The notes: generated from the sequence alone by a model not told the origin. A stretch of DNA of 27,386 nt from Bacteroidia bacterium (GCA_025999255.1 BNXB01000013.1:1-27386), one strand, 5' to 3'; positions 15,025-22,900 are shown, counted from the first letter of the stretch. Program-made: numbers and translations.

Positions 15025-15099
15025 ATATACTAATAGTATATATATAAAATCTATTTTCAACCGAACTAATTTGTTAATCACAGAAAATCATTATCTTTG
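15025..15099 (+). promoter_or_regulatory. AbiE operon promoter with upstream palindrome
   Basis: TTTG (15070-15073), an 18-nt spacer and TATCTTTG (15092-15099) form a good Bacteroidetes promoter, 30 bp before the abiEi start. Upstream, ATATACT-AAT-AGTATAT (15025-15041) is a perfect 7-bp inverted repeat, and TTAATATTAA (about 15006) is another. AbiEi-type antitoxins are known to repress their own operons by binding inverted repeats, so these are candidate operators, although they lie further upstream than a simple block would require. Confidence 0.6.
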
Positions 15100-15128
15100 T
15101 AGTTGATTTTATTTTTAGATTATTCACT

Positions 15129-15896
15129 ATGAGTATAGAAAACGGGAATAAACTTAACCGATTGCTGCAAAAAAATAACTCAGGAGGATTGTACTTCTCT
15201 GTCTGGTTGAAAGAAAACGGCTATTCCGATCAACTCGTGAAGAAATACAGAAACTCCGGTTGGCTTTCTTCCTTATCTAAAGGTGTCATGTATAGGACAG
15301 GAAATAAATTAAATTTATTTTCAGTTTTAGAAAGTTACAATGAACAATTGAGCAAGCATTATTCCATAGCAGCTCATTCTGCATTGGAACTTTCCGGGTT
15401 CAATCATTACGTTCCGATGGGAAAACCTCTGCTAATGGTGGGGCATTCCAAACAAGAACCTGTTCCGCTTTGGATGAAGAAGGCTGATTTTGACCAGTCA
15501 TTGAAATTCTTTTCGACCGAAACATTTTCTAAACAGCACCATATATTATTTAATTCCGAATATCCCCATTTGCAGGTATCTGTTCCGGAACAGGCATTTC
15601 TTGAATGTTTACTGTTAGCTCCCAAGCAGTATTCCTATATGGATTTATTTTATATTATGGAGCAATTAACAACTTTACGCCCGGAGGTTTTGCAAGTTTT
15701 ATTGGAAAATACGGATAATCTGAAAGTTAAAAGAATGTTTCTGTATATGGCAGAAAAAGCGGGACATTATTGGTTTGATTCGCTTAATACAGAAAGAATA
15801 AAATTGGGTTCAGCCAAACATAAACTGGTGGATAACGGAGTTTATATTTCTAAGTACAAGATAACTGTCCCAAAAGAATTACACGAATATGAATGA
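15129..15896 (+). CDS. abiEi: Type IV toxin-antitoxin system, AbiEi antitoxin
   Basis: A 255-residue protein with an N-terminal winged-helix part: LLQKNNSGGLYFSVWLKENG, then YSDQLVKKYRNSGWLSSLSK and GVMYRTG. An AbiEi C-terminal domain follows, with ALELSGFNHY, LQVSVPEQAFLECLLLAPKQ and a helical tail. In AbiE systems this protein represses the operon and counteracts the AbiEii nucleotidyltransferase without binding it directly (type IV). The family call rests on the characteristic N-terminal segment and, above all, on the partner gene. The stop overlaps the abiEii start by 8 bp (15889-15896), so the two are translationally coupled. AbiE systems protect against phage by abortive infection and can stabilise mobile elements. 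Confidence 0.9.
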   Translation: MSIENGNKLNRLLQKNNSGGLYFSVWLKENGYSDQLVKKYRNSGWLSSLSKGVMYRTGNKLNLFSVLESYNEQLSKHYSIAAHSALELSGFNHYVPMGKPLLMVGHSKQEPVPLWMKKADFDQSLKFFSTETFSKQHHILFNSEYPHLQVSVPEQAFLECLLLAPKQYSYMDLFYIMEQLTTLRPEVLQVLLENTDNLKVKRMFLYMAEKAGHYWFDSLNTERIKLGSAKHKLVDNGVYISKYKITVPKELHEYE

Positions 15897-16791
15897 GATA
15901 TATAAAAAGCAAGTAGCCCTACTAATTAGAATAATGCCCTCTGTTTATAAAATAAATGATTTTGCGGTACATGGGGGCACAGCTATCAATTTGTTTCACA
16001 AGAACATGCCTCGTTATTCTGTCGATATTGATATAACTTACATTCCGATAAAAGAACGAGACGAAAGCCTGAGAGCTATCAATGCTCATTTAGTAGAACT
16101 AAAGCAGATGATTGAGAAAACAATTCCGGGTATCAAAATTACACATAAGCCCGATGTTTGGAAATTGTTATGTATAAAAGACGGTGCAACAGTAAAGATT
16201 GAGGTAAATGGAACTAAGCGAGGGCTTATCGGAGCAACAGAAGATAAAGAACTGTGTGCTAAAGCCCAATCATCATTCAATATGGGATGTAAAGCCCGAA
16301 TTGTTTCATTTTTACAATTGTACGGAGGTAAAATCTCTGCGGCATTAAGCAGACAACATCCACGTGATTTATTTGATTGTAAATATATGCCTCTTGATCT
16401 GCTTGATAAGGTAAAAGATGGTTTGATTTTCTGCCTCTTAGGTAGTGATAAACCGATTTTAGAATCCCTGCAACCGAATCCTGTCAATCAGGAGGAAGCA
16501 TTGAAAAACCAATTTGAGGGAATGACCGATGTGCCATTCTCTTACGAAGATTATGAAACAACTCGTTGGGAACTCATAGAAAAAGTGAATAATGTGCTGA
16601 CGAAAGAAGATAAAGAGTTCTTGTTTTCTTTTGAACAGGGAGAACCGCAATGGGAGAAATGTTGTGCCGGAGATTTGAGCGAGTATCCCTCAGTTAGATG
16701 GAAGCTTCAAAATATTATTAAGTTGAAAGAAATCAACCCTGAGAAGTTTTCTACCGAAATAGAGAAATTACGGAAATTTCTTTTCAAATAA
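15889..16791 (+). CDS. abiEii: Type IV toxin-antitoxin system, AbiEii nucleotidyltransferase toxin
   Basis: A 300-residue DNA-polymerase-beta-like nucleotidyltransferase (AbiEii/DUF1814). The signature is present: FAVHGGTAINLFHKNMPRYS contains the GGT(A) motif, and VDIDITY supplies the two acidic residues of the D-x-D pair. Later motifs are KLLCIKDGATVKIEVN and the RHPRDLFDCKYM-type segment (here RQHPRDLFDCKYM). The toxin transfers nucleotides to an RNA target; in characterised relatives this is the tRNA acceptor end. The target here is not known. All motif residues appear intact. The gene overlaps abiEi by 8 bp and is followed 9 bp later by a third small gene. Confidence 0.92.
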   Translation: MNEIYKKQVALLIRIMPSVYKINDFAVHGGTAINLFHKNMPRYSVDIDITYIPIKERDESLRAINAHLVELKQMIEKTIPGIKITHKPDVWKLLCIKDGATVKIEVNGTKRGLIGATEDKELCAKAQSSFNMGCKARIVSFLQLYGGKISAALSRQHPRDLFDCKYMPLDLLDKVKDGLIFCLLGSDKPILESLQPNPVNQEEALKNQFEGMTDVPFSYEDYETTRWELIEKVNNVLTKEDKEFLFSFEQGEPQWEKCCAGDLSEYPSVRWKLQNIIKLKEINPEKFSTEIEKLRKFLFK

Positions 16792-16800
16792 TTTTAATAT

Positions 16801-17121
16801 ATGGAGAGAAAAGAGCCAACAGAAGAATTCTACGAAGGTCTGCGAAAACTCATAAAAACATCTGAGGGAATGTACAGGCAGGCAGAAACTGAATTTGCCC
16901 CACTAGTTACATTTGTTATTCAGAGTAAATGTAGAGATTCGCAAAAGATAGAGAATTTGCTGGATAGTTTACTCAGTTTTGCCAGTGATGAACGGATATT
17001 AATTTTGTTCAAGGAATTGTGTCGATATTACTATTTTATAAATCAGGAAGCCACCTCTTATTATGTGAATGCTTATAAAGAAATGTGGGAGGAAGGTGGT
17101 GAAGAAAATGGTTTAGAGTAA
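16801..17121 (+). CDS. Small helical protein, third gene of the AbiE operon
   Basis: A 106-residue, acidic, mostly helical protein: EEFYEGLRKLIKTSEGMYRQ, then AETEFAPLVTFVIQSKCRDS, ILILFKELCRYYYF and an acidic tail EEGGEENGLE. No signal peptide, HTH or catalytic motif is visible and I do not recognise the family. It starts 9 bp after abiEii with no terminator between, so it is almost surely co-transcribed. Classical AbiE operons have two genes, so this one may be a modulator of the pair or an unrelated passenger. A near-perfect hairpin lies 22 bp after its stop. Confidence 0.65.
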   Translation: MERKEPTEEFYEGLRKLIKTSEGMYRQAETEFAPLVTFVIQSKCRDSQKIENLLDSLLSFASDERILILFKELCRYYYFINQEATSYYVNAYKEMWEEGGEENGLE

Positions 17122-17142
17122 TTTTAGTTTATTTTTGTTCTT

Positions 17143-17167
17143 AGAATTATACTTAAAGTATGATTCT
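17143..17167. repeat. 12-bp near-perfect inverted repeat after the AbiE operon
   Basis: AGAATTATACTT (17143-17154) pairs with AAGTATGATTCT (17156-17167) with one G-U and a single-base loop. No plus-strand T run follows, so termination by it alone is doubtful. Confidence 0.6.
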
Positions 17168-17201
17168 TAGCATGATAACAACTGAGATATTCCTAATAGC
17201 A

Positions 17202-17442
17202 TTTGTTCATTATAAAACTATTCACTATTTTTGTGTCAAATATGAAATGCGGTGCAAATCGCAGAACCCCCACAGATTCAAATTCGGGGACGGTCTAATT
17301 TCAGAGATTATTAAAGCTTATATATCAGGTGGTTACGAAAGGTTAAACATTTCCGCTCTCTCCACAAACAAGGCTGAAAATCAGCGAATTACAGAAATAG
17401 TACCCAATTTTACACTCAAAAATGTAAAGTTGGGTGTTTTTT
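17202..17442 (+). ncRNA. Candidate ~200-nt noncoding transcript (promoter to terminator)
   Basis: A near-ideal Bacteroidetes promoter, TTTG (17202-17205), 20 nt, TATTTTTG (17226-17233), predicts a start near 17240. A strong terminator ends at 17442. The stretch between has no ATG-started frame that closes before the terminator, except an 18-codon one. It contains short complementary blocks and CCGCTCTCTCCACA, which resembles a tRNA acceptor end, but no tRNA fold was found. It could be a small RNA or the remnant of a stable RNA gene used as an integration site. I found no known RNA family. Confidence 0.45.
17402..17442 (+). terminator. Strong rho-independent terminator
   Basis: ACCCAATTTTACA (17402-17414) and TGTAAAGTTGGGT (17423-17435) pair over 13 positions with one mismatch, followed by G and six T. 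The minus side lacks a T run, so it serves plus-strand transcription. Confidence 0.85.
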
Positions 17443-17463
17443 ATTTTATCTGTCTTGGGAAGC

Positions 17464-18825
17464 CTATTGTTTTTTTAACCGGGCAACAACTATTTTCGAC
17501 GCAGGAACAAAGATATAATTGTTATACCACATTCCCTCTTTTATCCTGTCCTCCAAAAACGACTGAGTATCAGTGTCTCCAAAGATACTTTTTCGAGCAA
17601 TTTCCTGTAGTTGTAAATTCGTGAACGACACTGATTCATTAAGATAGTAATGGATAGCTATCTGTTCCAAAAAGAAATTTCTTTTTTCATAAAGGAAATA
17701 AGGAGTTTCGGCATCTGCCTGCTTTTCATAGATTTTCTCTAACTTACCAATCATGTCGCGGTATTGGTTTCCCTGCTTGACACAATCTTCCAACTTACGG
17801 TTTTTCATTTCCCCGTATGAGTACGCCAGACACTCGGCCATGATGGAATATACCTTACCTTTAGTTGCTGGGAATGTATGGTTCAAGTAGATACCTTCAC
17901 TTAGAAACCGGGGATTGTCGGTTGCTGTAAGCTTATTCTTCATGTGTTCGCCACCTCCGTGGAGCATGACCTTTTGTTCTTTCAGCGTGCTGCCGAAATA
18001 AGAATCATTCGTCAATTTTCCAATGATTGACTTTTGCCGGGAATCAAAGAAATCACCATTTAAGGCATTGTATGTATCGTGTAAGTTTTGGACTATATTG
18101 TTTATGTAACGGACAGTCATGAAAGGATACTTCCCTGTTAGATTCTCCTTCCCTGCCTGTTCCGACAGAAGTTTAACTTGGGAGAAAAAGTGTTCATCCA
18201 ACTTTTTTCCCGAGACAATCAGGCTTTGAACTTCTGTTTTATTTGCTCCACCCAATTGAGACAAATAGGGAATCAATATCAATTCGATTGTGGTCTGATA
18301 AGAAAACTCCAAGTCTGTTCCACCAATGGATATAGGTTTATTTTTCCGTGTCTTGTTCCACCTTCTGATATGATTAAGAAATAGGATATCTTCTTCTGTA
18401 TAGACCATTTTCGATAACTCATTTGCCAAAAACAAATCTGCTTCCCTATCATCGTCCAAATGAACGTAATAGTTGTAGTATTCAACTATCGAATAAGGTA
18501 ACTCCAAAATAATCAGAGGAAAATAATCATACGTATTTAGTGCAAATAAAATCCGATTCCTTAAGTTATATATGTGTGTTGCATAATGGGTTTCACCCAT
18601 CAATACGACTTTATTAGCTGCTACTACTTCTTGTAAAAAAGAAAGGTCTTCAATATTGGAAAATGTAGTGTTTATATCATCATTCGAAAAAGTCCCATTG
18701 TTATATATGCTGTCGGCATACAGGTTTTCCGATGCCTTTTTGTAAGAGTAAAAAGGAATTATATCCTGAGCCGATACGAAAGAAGTATAGAGAAGTATTT
18801 GTATAAGTAAAATCAGTACTTTCAT
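17464..18825 (-). CDS. Secreted erythromycin-esterase/ChaN-like protein
   Basis: A 453-residue exported protein. It starts MKVLILLIQILLYTSFVSAQ, a signal peptide with likely cleavage at VSA-QD. The start at 18825 is preferred over an upstream ATG at 18873 because a TATCTTTG promoter box (18861-18868, minus strand) lies between them. The motif VVLMGETHYATHIYNLRNRI, followed by FPLIILELPYS, matches the GExTHG...R...E core of the EreA/ChaN-like fold. HGGGEHMKN later fits the second catalytic His region. Members include erythromycin esterases, but many relatives in Bacteroidetes are secreted hydrolases of unknown substrate. Macrolide resistance should not be assumed. It stands alone between a plus-strand terminator and the DUF234 relic. 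Confidence 0.65.
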   Translation of the reverse strand: MKVLILLIQILLYTSFVSAQDIIPFYSYKKASENLYADSIYNNGTFSNDDINTTFSNIEDLSFLQEVVAANKVVLMGETHYATHIYNLRNRILFALNTYDYFPLIILELPYSIVEYYNYYVHLDDDREADLFLANELSKMVYTEEDILFLNHIRRWNKTRKNKPISIGGTDLEFSYQTTIELILIPYLSQLGGANKTEVQSLIVSGKKLDEHFFSQVKLLSEQAGKENLTGKYPFMTVRYINNIVQNLHDTYNALNGDFFDSRQKSIIGKLTNDSYFGSTLKEQKVMLHGGGEHMKNKLTATDNPRFLSEGIYLNHTFPATKGKVYSIMAECLAYSYGEMKNRKLEDCVKQGNQYRDMIGKLEKIYEKQADAETPYFLYEKRNFFLEQIAIHYYLNESVSFTNLQLQEIARKSIFGDTDTQSFLEDRIKEGMWYNNYIFVPASKIVVARLKKQ

Positions 18826-18860
18826 TAAATTGGTTGTATTAATTTGTTTTCTTTTATCTG

Positions 18861-18868
18861 CAAAGATA
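18861..18868 (-). promoter_or_regulatory. -7 box of the esterase-like gene
   Basis: Minus-strand TATCTTTG matches TAnnTTTG and lies 36 bp before the chosen start; no good TTTG is seen at the -33 position. Confidence 0.4.
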
Positions 18869-18873
18869 CACAT

Positions 18874-19069
18874 TTAATCCCTTTATTTCGGTATTCTCCC
18901 CAAATCGAAAGATTTGAGGATTGTTGCTTTTATGTGGATTTATCCATGCAAAATAAACGATAATGTCTTTATTTTGCTCGTATTTTAATGGTGGTTATTT
19001 TAATCATCATTAAAATAACAGAAAGAAATGTTGTCAGATTGAACAATTTGACATATCTTTGTAATCACC
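18874..19069 (+). promoter_or_regulatory. Intergenic region with 10-bp palindrome and promoter left from a deleted gene
   Basis: TTATTTTAAT-CATC-ATTAAAATAA (18995-19018) is a perfect 10-bp inverted repeat, and a related TATTTTAAT lies at about 18981. Just downstream, TTG (19031-19033), a 20-nt spacer and TATCTTTG (19054-19061) form a good promoter. It now leads straight into a fragment lacking its start codon (19070-19285), so the promoter has probably outlived the gene body. Confidence 0.5.
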
Positions 19070-19285
19070 ATTACCGCTATCGGTAGCTATTGGGATAGTA
19101 AAGGCGAAAATGAAATTGACCTGCTTGCCCTGAATGATTTGGATAAAACTGCTATTGTTGCCGAAGTAAAGCGTAATCCCAAGAAAATTGATATGGCTTT
19201 GCTTCAGTCGAAAGCCGATTCAATCAAAAAAGAACTTGCAAAATACGATGTTGAGCTAAGGAGCTTATCGATGAATGATATGTAG
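19070..19285 (+). pseudogene. C-terminal remnant of a DUF234-type ATPase
   Basis: An open frame of 71 codons without a start reads ITAIGSYWDSKGENEIDLLA, then LNDLDKTAIVAEVKRNPKKI, and ends SLSMNDM. This is the C-terminal restriction-endonuclease-like part (DUF234) of archaeal-type ATPases: the GxYW...NEIDLLA...EVK pattern gives the acidic pair and E-x-K of a PD-(D/E)xK fold. The ATPase domain (about 350 residues) is gone. The frame begins 8 bp after a good promoter box, which suggests an internal deletion joining the promoter region to the gene's tail. Confidence 0.7.
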
Positions 19286-19305
19286 TTTAACTTTAGTGAA
19301 TTAAA

Positions 19306-19455
19306 ATGGATAAGCAACAAACTAAAAAGAAATCCTATGCTATTTCAGTATCCGAAACACAAAAATTAGTGCCAACGGAAAATAACGGCAAATGGGGATT
19401 TTTAGATGCAGAAACAGGAGAAGTGATTACCCCGCTTATGCTGATTTTGCAATAA
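19306..19455 (+). pseudogene. WG-repeat protein, truncated remnant
   Basis: A 49-codon frame reads MDKQQTKKKSYAISVSETQK, then LVPTENNGKWGFLDAETGEV and ITPLMLILQ. NGKWGFLDAETGEVITP is a typical WG (KWG) beta-repeat. These repeats normally occur many times in tandem, and here there is one. After VITP the next frame would read YADFA, the expected continuation (YxxA), so a small deletion has shifted the frame. No signal peptide is seen. It sits 20 bp after the DUF234 relic and just before the convergent nrdG, at the edge of the chromosomal segment. Confidence 0.6.
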
Positions 19456-19484
19456 ATATACGAACTATTCTCCGTACAACAAGT

Positions 19485-19958
19485 TCACCGCATCAAGAAT
19501 TGGAATCTTTCCGTTATATCCACCATTGTTTCGTTTTCAATCCGGTAGAATCGTTGATTGGTGGATGCACAATCTAATCCTCCCAGATGCTCCATATAAG
19601 GACCCAATTTGATAAAATCAAAATATCGTAAAGCACAGTCTTCGGGCAAATGTTGCCTGCCCGAATACCATGCTATTTTGATACGTTTATTAGTTGTTCT
19701 TCGTAAAAAAAACGATAGGCGTTCTACTTCCTGCGGGTCGGAATCTCCTCCCATAAAACAGATACAGGTAATGGCATTCCCATATTTTTCAAGCAATCCG
19801 GTCAGTACATTTTCATTCAATATTTCGCCCGTATCTTCCATCAGGTAAGGACTGTGGCAACCTTTACAACTATTGGGACAATTGGAAATATTGATTGCCA
19901 GGGTTACTTCTCCCGGAACTTCTTGAAAAACGATATCATAATTGTGAAACCGTAGCAT
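19485..19958 (-). CDS. nrdG: Anaerobic ribonucleotide reductase activating protein NrdG
   Basis: A 157-residue radical-SAM activase that uses S-adenosylmethionine and a [4Fe-4S] cluster to put the glycyl radical on NrdD. The cluster motif is NCPNSCKGCHSPYL (CxxxCxxC), and the SAM-binding GGD/GGE-like segment is CFMGGDSDPQEV. The start MLRFHNYDIVFQEVPGEVTL at 19958 fits the family better than an upstream ATG at 20009. It overlaps the nrdD stop by 23 bp, so the two are translationally coupled in the usual nrdDG order. The cytoplasmic complex works only without oxygen. Confidence 0.93.
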   Translation of the reverse strand: MLRFHNYDIVFQEVPGEVTLAINISNCPNSCKGCHSPYLMEDTGEILNENVLTGLLEKYGNAITCICFMGGDSDPQEVERLSFFLRRTTNKRIKIAWYSGRQHLPEDCALRYFDFIKLGPYMEHLGGLDCASTNQRFYRIENETMVDITERFQFLMR

Positions 19959-22025
19959 AATAACGTCGTTCGGCCTCCTCTTGCCGTGGTTGTGAGAAAT
20001 TACTGACACGTTTCATGTAACCGATGATACGGGTTAGATAGTCTAGGTTCCGACCTTTGCATGACGGACACTCCTTCAGGTTACGTTTATCGATGTGTCC
20101 GCAATCATTACAAACCGTATTCGGGATATTAAAGGTAAAATAGTTGCAACCTTCCTGCGTGGCTACGCACAACAGTTGTTTGTACTGCTCCTTGCTCAAA
20201 TGTTCCTCCAAATTCAAATGCAAAGCGGAACCTCCTGTCAGGTGTTCGATGTATTTTCGTCCATGTAGGCGGAATTTGTCTATAATATTCAACGAATTGT
20301 CTTCCACAATGTAGAAATAACTGTTGTAGCAATTACGCTTGACAATATATCCGGCGCGCTTATCCCATTTAGCATGTTTTACGCCCACGTTTTCGGCAGG
20401 AATCATTTCACAGTTGAACATCACGTCTTTTGTCCGGTATTTCTTATTATACCGTTCTATAAGTCCGAGTATTTGCCGGACAAACTCCACATACCTGGGG
20501 TTATCGTTTATTTCAATTCCTAAAAATTCTGCAGCTTCTACCATACCATTTACACCGATAGTAAGATACTGACGGCTAAGATTAATGTATCCGGCGTCAA
20601 ATAAAGGTAACATTCCTTTTTGTTGCATGTATTTCAGGTTTTCGTTGTATGCCAACTGTACCTTATGTACCAAATCAACAATTTCTTCCAGATAGAACTG
20701 GAAAAGTATCCCTTTACCGACAGCGTGTTGAATACAACGGTTCAGATTAACGGTCAATACACTTTTTGAACCTGTGGAAACTCCGCCTGCACCCAACGTG
20801 TAACTAATCCATTGTCTTGAATTTCATTACGTAAACGACAACAACTACTTAAAGAATCGGCATTATCGCTCATATAGGTAAAGAACGAATGTCCTTCGGC
20901 GTACATTTCGGCGGTAAAATCGCCATATTCCTTATCTTTCGGTTCTCCGTTTTCGGTTAACAGCGCCATTGTTTCAACGGGAAAAGTCAGGATGGAACGG
21001 GTACGCTCACGGTTAAACCACTTCATAAAGCGTTTTTGTAACCAACTAAGCGATTCCCAATCGGGTTTACTTCCGTCGGGAAATATAAAGTTTTCAAACA
21101 GGCTTTCGAAATAGTAGCGGTCGTAGTACGAGATATTCCAAAATACTGCCTGAAAGTTTCTTGCACCGGTAGGTTGGTTGATGGAATAAACGATTTGCTC
21201 AAAATGGTCGGTAATTACCTTATCAACGGTACGCTGTTTTTTTGATAAATCGACTACTTTACCGGCATGTAAATAGTAATCCTTACCGTATTCCAATCCG
21301 ATGAAATAGTTCATATACATTAGAAATTCAGGTGTGGCACAGGCTCCGCTCAACATACTGGAAATCATAAAAACCATATTCACAAAACCACCGCAAAACG
21401 AACGAAGGTTGGTCGGAGCTTTTGAGTTCCCTCCGATGGATGTCGTACCGCCAATCAACCAAGGATACATGGTAATACTGGCGCAGTAGTTTGCTAAACT
21501 GGTTTCGTCGTTTTTGTAGATGTAATGGTTGTTCAGTAAATCAATGTATTTGTCGGAAACTTCTTTCCCGAACATTTCTTTCAGGCGGTCGGTCAGCATC
21601 CGGCGATTGAGCCGTATGAAGTTAGATTTGGGTAATTCGCCGATAAGTGTGGCCATGTTTTTGTTTTCCACGTTGGCGTTGGCATCAAATTTGCTGCCTG
21701 AAGCGGCGTTCGAGGCATCGCAGTAATCCATCAGGAATTTGAGTTTGTCGCGTACTTCACGGTCTTCCAAATGCTTTTGCCTGTAAAGCATGTAGGATTT
21801 TGCAACTGCATAATACTTTTCAGCCATTAATGCTATTTCCACCTGATTCTGTACTTCTTCAACCGTAATATCGTTCGTGATATTCACACGACACAAAATA
21901 TTACCGATGACATCCTGCGTAGCAAAACTACCGACTGATAAAAATGCCTTCGATATGGCATTCTTGATTTTTTCAATGGAAAAAACTTCTTTTTCCCCAT
22001 CTCTTTTTACAATGAATAATTCCAT
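19936..22025 (-). pseudogene. nrdD: Anaerobic ribonucleoside-triphosphate reductase NrdD, one-base frameshift
   Basis: Class III reductase that converts ribonucleotides to deoxyribonucleotides in anaerobiosis. The N-terminal frame (start MELFIVKRDGEKEVFSIEKI at 22025, ATP-cone) runs 423 codons and derails into RWVQAEFPQVQKVY. The other frame resumes with YTLGAGGVSTGSKSVLTVNL and ends at 19936. One added base near 20805 gives exactly 697 codons with FS/LSYTLGAGGVSTGS restored. The C-terminus has the zinc site CNDCGHID plus CPSCKG, and the glycyl-radical loop RIIGYMKRVSNF. The start of the ORF track at 22064 is less likely. All other motifs are intact, so a consensus error or very recent mutation is the likely cause. 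A cobalamin riboswitch lies in its leader. Confidence 0.85.
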
Positions 22026-22144
22026 AATATAACCTGTTAAATGATTACTATCAAAACAGGACATAACAGGAAAGAGGATACGAAAGAAGGATAATCTGAA
22101 ACCCGTCCTGTGTCGCCTTTCACCCGAAAGCCCCAGTATGTAAC

Positions 22145-22319
22145 ATCAGGCAGGTCTTCTGACTTGTTCCGGGTAAGTGCGCCTTCCCATCAAAATCGAC
22201 AGTGGCGTAAGGATGCACTCCTTTTTGCGAAACTTACAGCTACGGGGATAGTTCCCGACTTTCACGGGATTCCCTTTTAATCTCAGTTACTTTTAATTGC
22301 AACAGTGAGAACCAAATGT
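22145..22319 (-). promoter_or_regulatory. Cobalamin (adenosylcobalamin) riboswitch in the nrdD leader
   Basis: Read on the minus strand, the leader carries the cobalamin riboswitch consensus: GGGAACTATCCCCG, then the core GCCACTG (22206-22200), GATGGGAAGGCGC, CCGGAACAAGTCAGAAGACC and TGCC (to 22150). The order and spacing fit the B12-box family. It lies about 120 nt before the nrdD start at 22025, so it should control nrdD and nrdG. The likely output is reduced expression when B12 is plentiful. Whether it acts on transcription or translation is not clear; no obvious intrinsic terminator stands between it and nrdD. Confidence 0.9.
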
Positions 22320-22325
22320 TCGTAA

Positions 22326-22333
22326 CAAAGGTA
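22326..22333 (-). promoter_or_regulatory. -7 box of the nrdDG operon
   Basis: Minus-strand TACCTTTG (TAnnTTTG) lies just upstream of the riboswitch, giving a start near 22319 and a leader of about 290 nt. The -33 element is weak (TATG at 19 nt). Confidence 0.5.
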
Positions 22334-22383
22334 CGATTTATTTTTATCGAAACATAATATTGAATGATATTTGAGTCACTAAT

Positions 22384-22794
22384 TTATTCATGTGAACTAC
22401 ACTTTTCACATTTCCCCTTAATCAATACTTCATATTCTTCTGCAACAAAACCTTTGGAAATACGGTTTTCCGGAATAAATGTTTCTTCGAGGCAAGTAAC
22501 GGAATGGCACACCTTACAAAAAAAATGAACATGGTTGCCGGAATGTTCGTGATCCAGCTGATTCAGCGCGTACTTGACGGTAATATTGTCAACCGTTATG
22601 CGGTGTATAATATGGACGTCTAAAAGCGTTTGTACAGTACGATAAAACGTAATTCGATCATACAAATCACCCATTTCGGACTTTATTTCGCTTTCGGTCA
22701 ACGATATACTTTTTTTTTGCAGGATATTGATAAGCATTACCCGTTGAGCGGTTTTCTTCAGCCCTCTATTTTTCAGAATATCTATTGCATTCAT
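22384..22794 (-). CDS. Fur-family metal-responsive repressor (Zur/PerR/Fur-like)
   Basis: A 136-residue regulator. The N-terminal winged helix reads LKNRGLKKTAQRVMLINILQ, then ISLTESEIKSEMGDLYDRIT and FYRTVQTLLDVHIIHRI. The dimerisation/metal domain has DHEHSGNHVHFFCKVC, where His and Cys bind metal. A structural zinc site uses CKVCHSVTC and the C-terminal CEKC, i.e. two Cys pairs. Which metal it senses cannot be read with certainty. Its divergent neighbours, a TonB receptor and a histidine-rich lipoprotein, suggest zinc uptake and thus a Zur-like role. Its own promoter is 23 bp upstream, and the shared intergenic region holds a 35-bp palindrome. Confidence 0.88.
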   Translation of the reverse strand: MNAIDILKNRGLKKTAQRVMLINILQKKSISLTESEIKSEMGDLYDRITFYRTVQTLLDVHIIHRITVDNITVKYALNQLDHEHSGNHVHFFCKVCHSVTCLEETFIPENRISKGFVAEEYEVLIKGKCEKCSSHE

Positions 22795-22817
22795 TCTTCA
22801 ACAACAAATAAATCTTA

Positions 22818-22848
22818 CAAAAATACAGAATTTATTGAAAATAACAAA
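22818..22848 (-). promoter_or_regulatory. Promoter of the Fur-family gene
   Basis: Minus-strand TTTG (22848-22845), a 19-nt spacer and TATTTTTG (22825-22818) make a near-ideal Bacteroidetes promoter. The palindrome at 22866-22900 lies 17 bp upstream of its -33 box. Confidence 0.75.
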
Positions 22849-22865
22849 TTTAATAAAATGTACTA

Positions 22866-22900
22866 TTTTTATAATTGCAACATTGTTGCAATTATAAAAA
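22866..22900. promoter_or_regulatory. Perfect 35-bp palindromic operator between the Fur-like gene and the TonB receptor
   Basis: TTTTTATAATTGCAACA (22866-22882), a central T, then TGTTGCAATTATAAAAA (22884-22900) is a perfect inverted repeat of 17 bp per arm. The core TTGCAACATTGTTGCAA has the size and symmetry of Fur-family operators. The right arm contains the -33 TTG of the receptor promoter, so a bound repressor would block it. Confidence 0.85.

Noticed and set aside
17160..17624. Plus-strand 154-codon frame
   Set aside because: Begins upstream of a strong promoter, reads through a terminator and overlaps the esterase-like gene on the other strand.
17464..18825. Calling the gene an erythromycin resistance esterase
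   Set aside because: Only the broad fold motifs are visible; most exported relatives in Bacteroidetes have unknown substrates.
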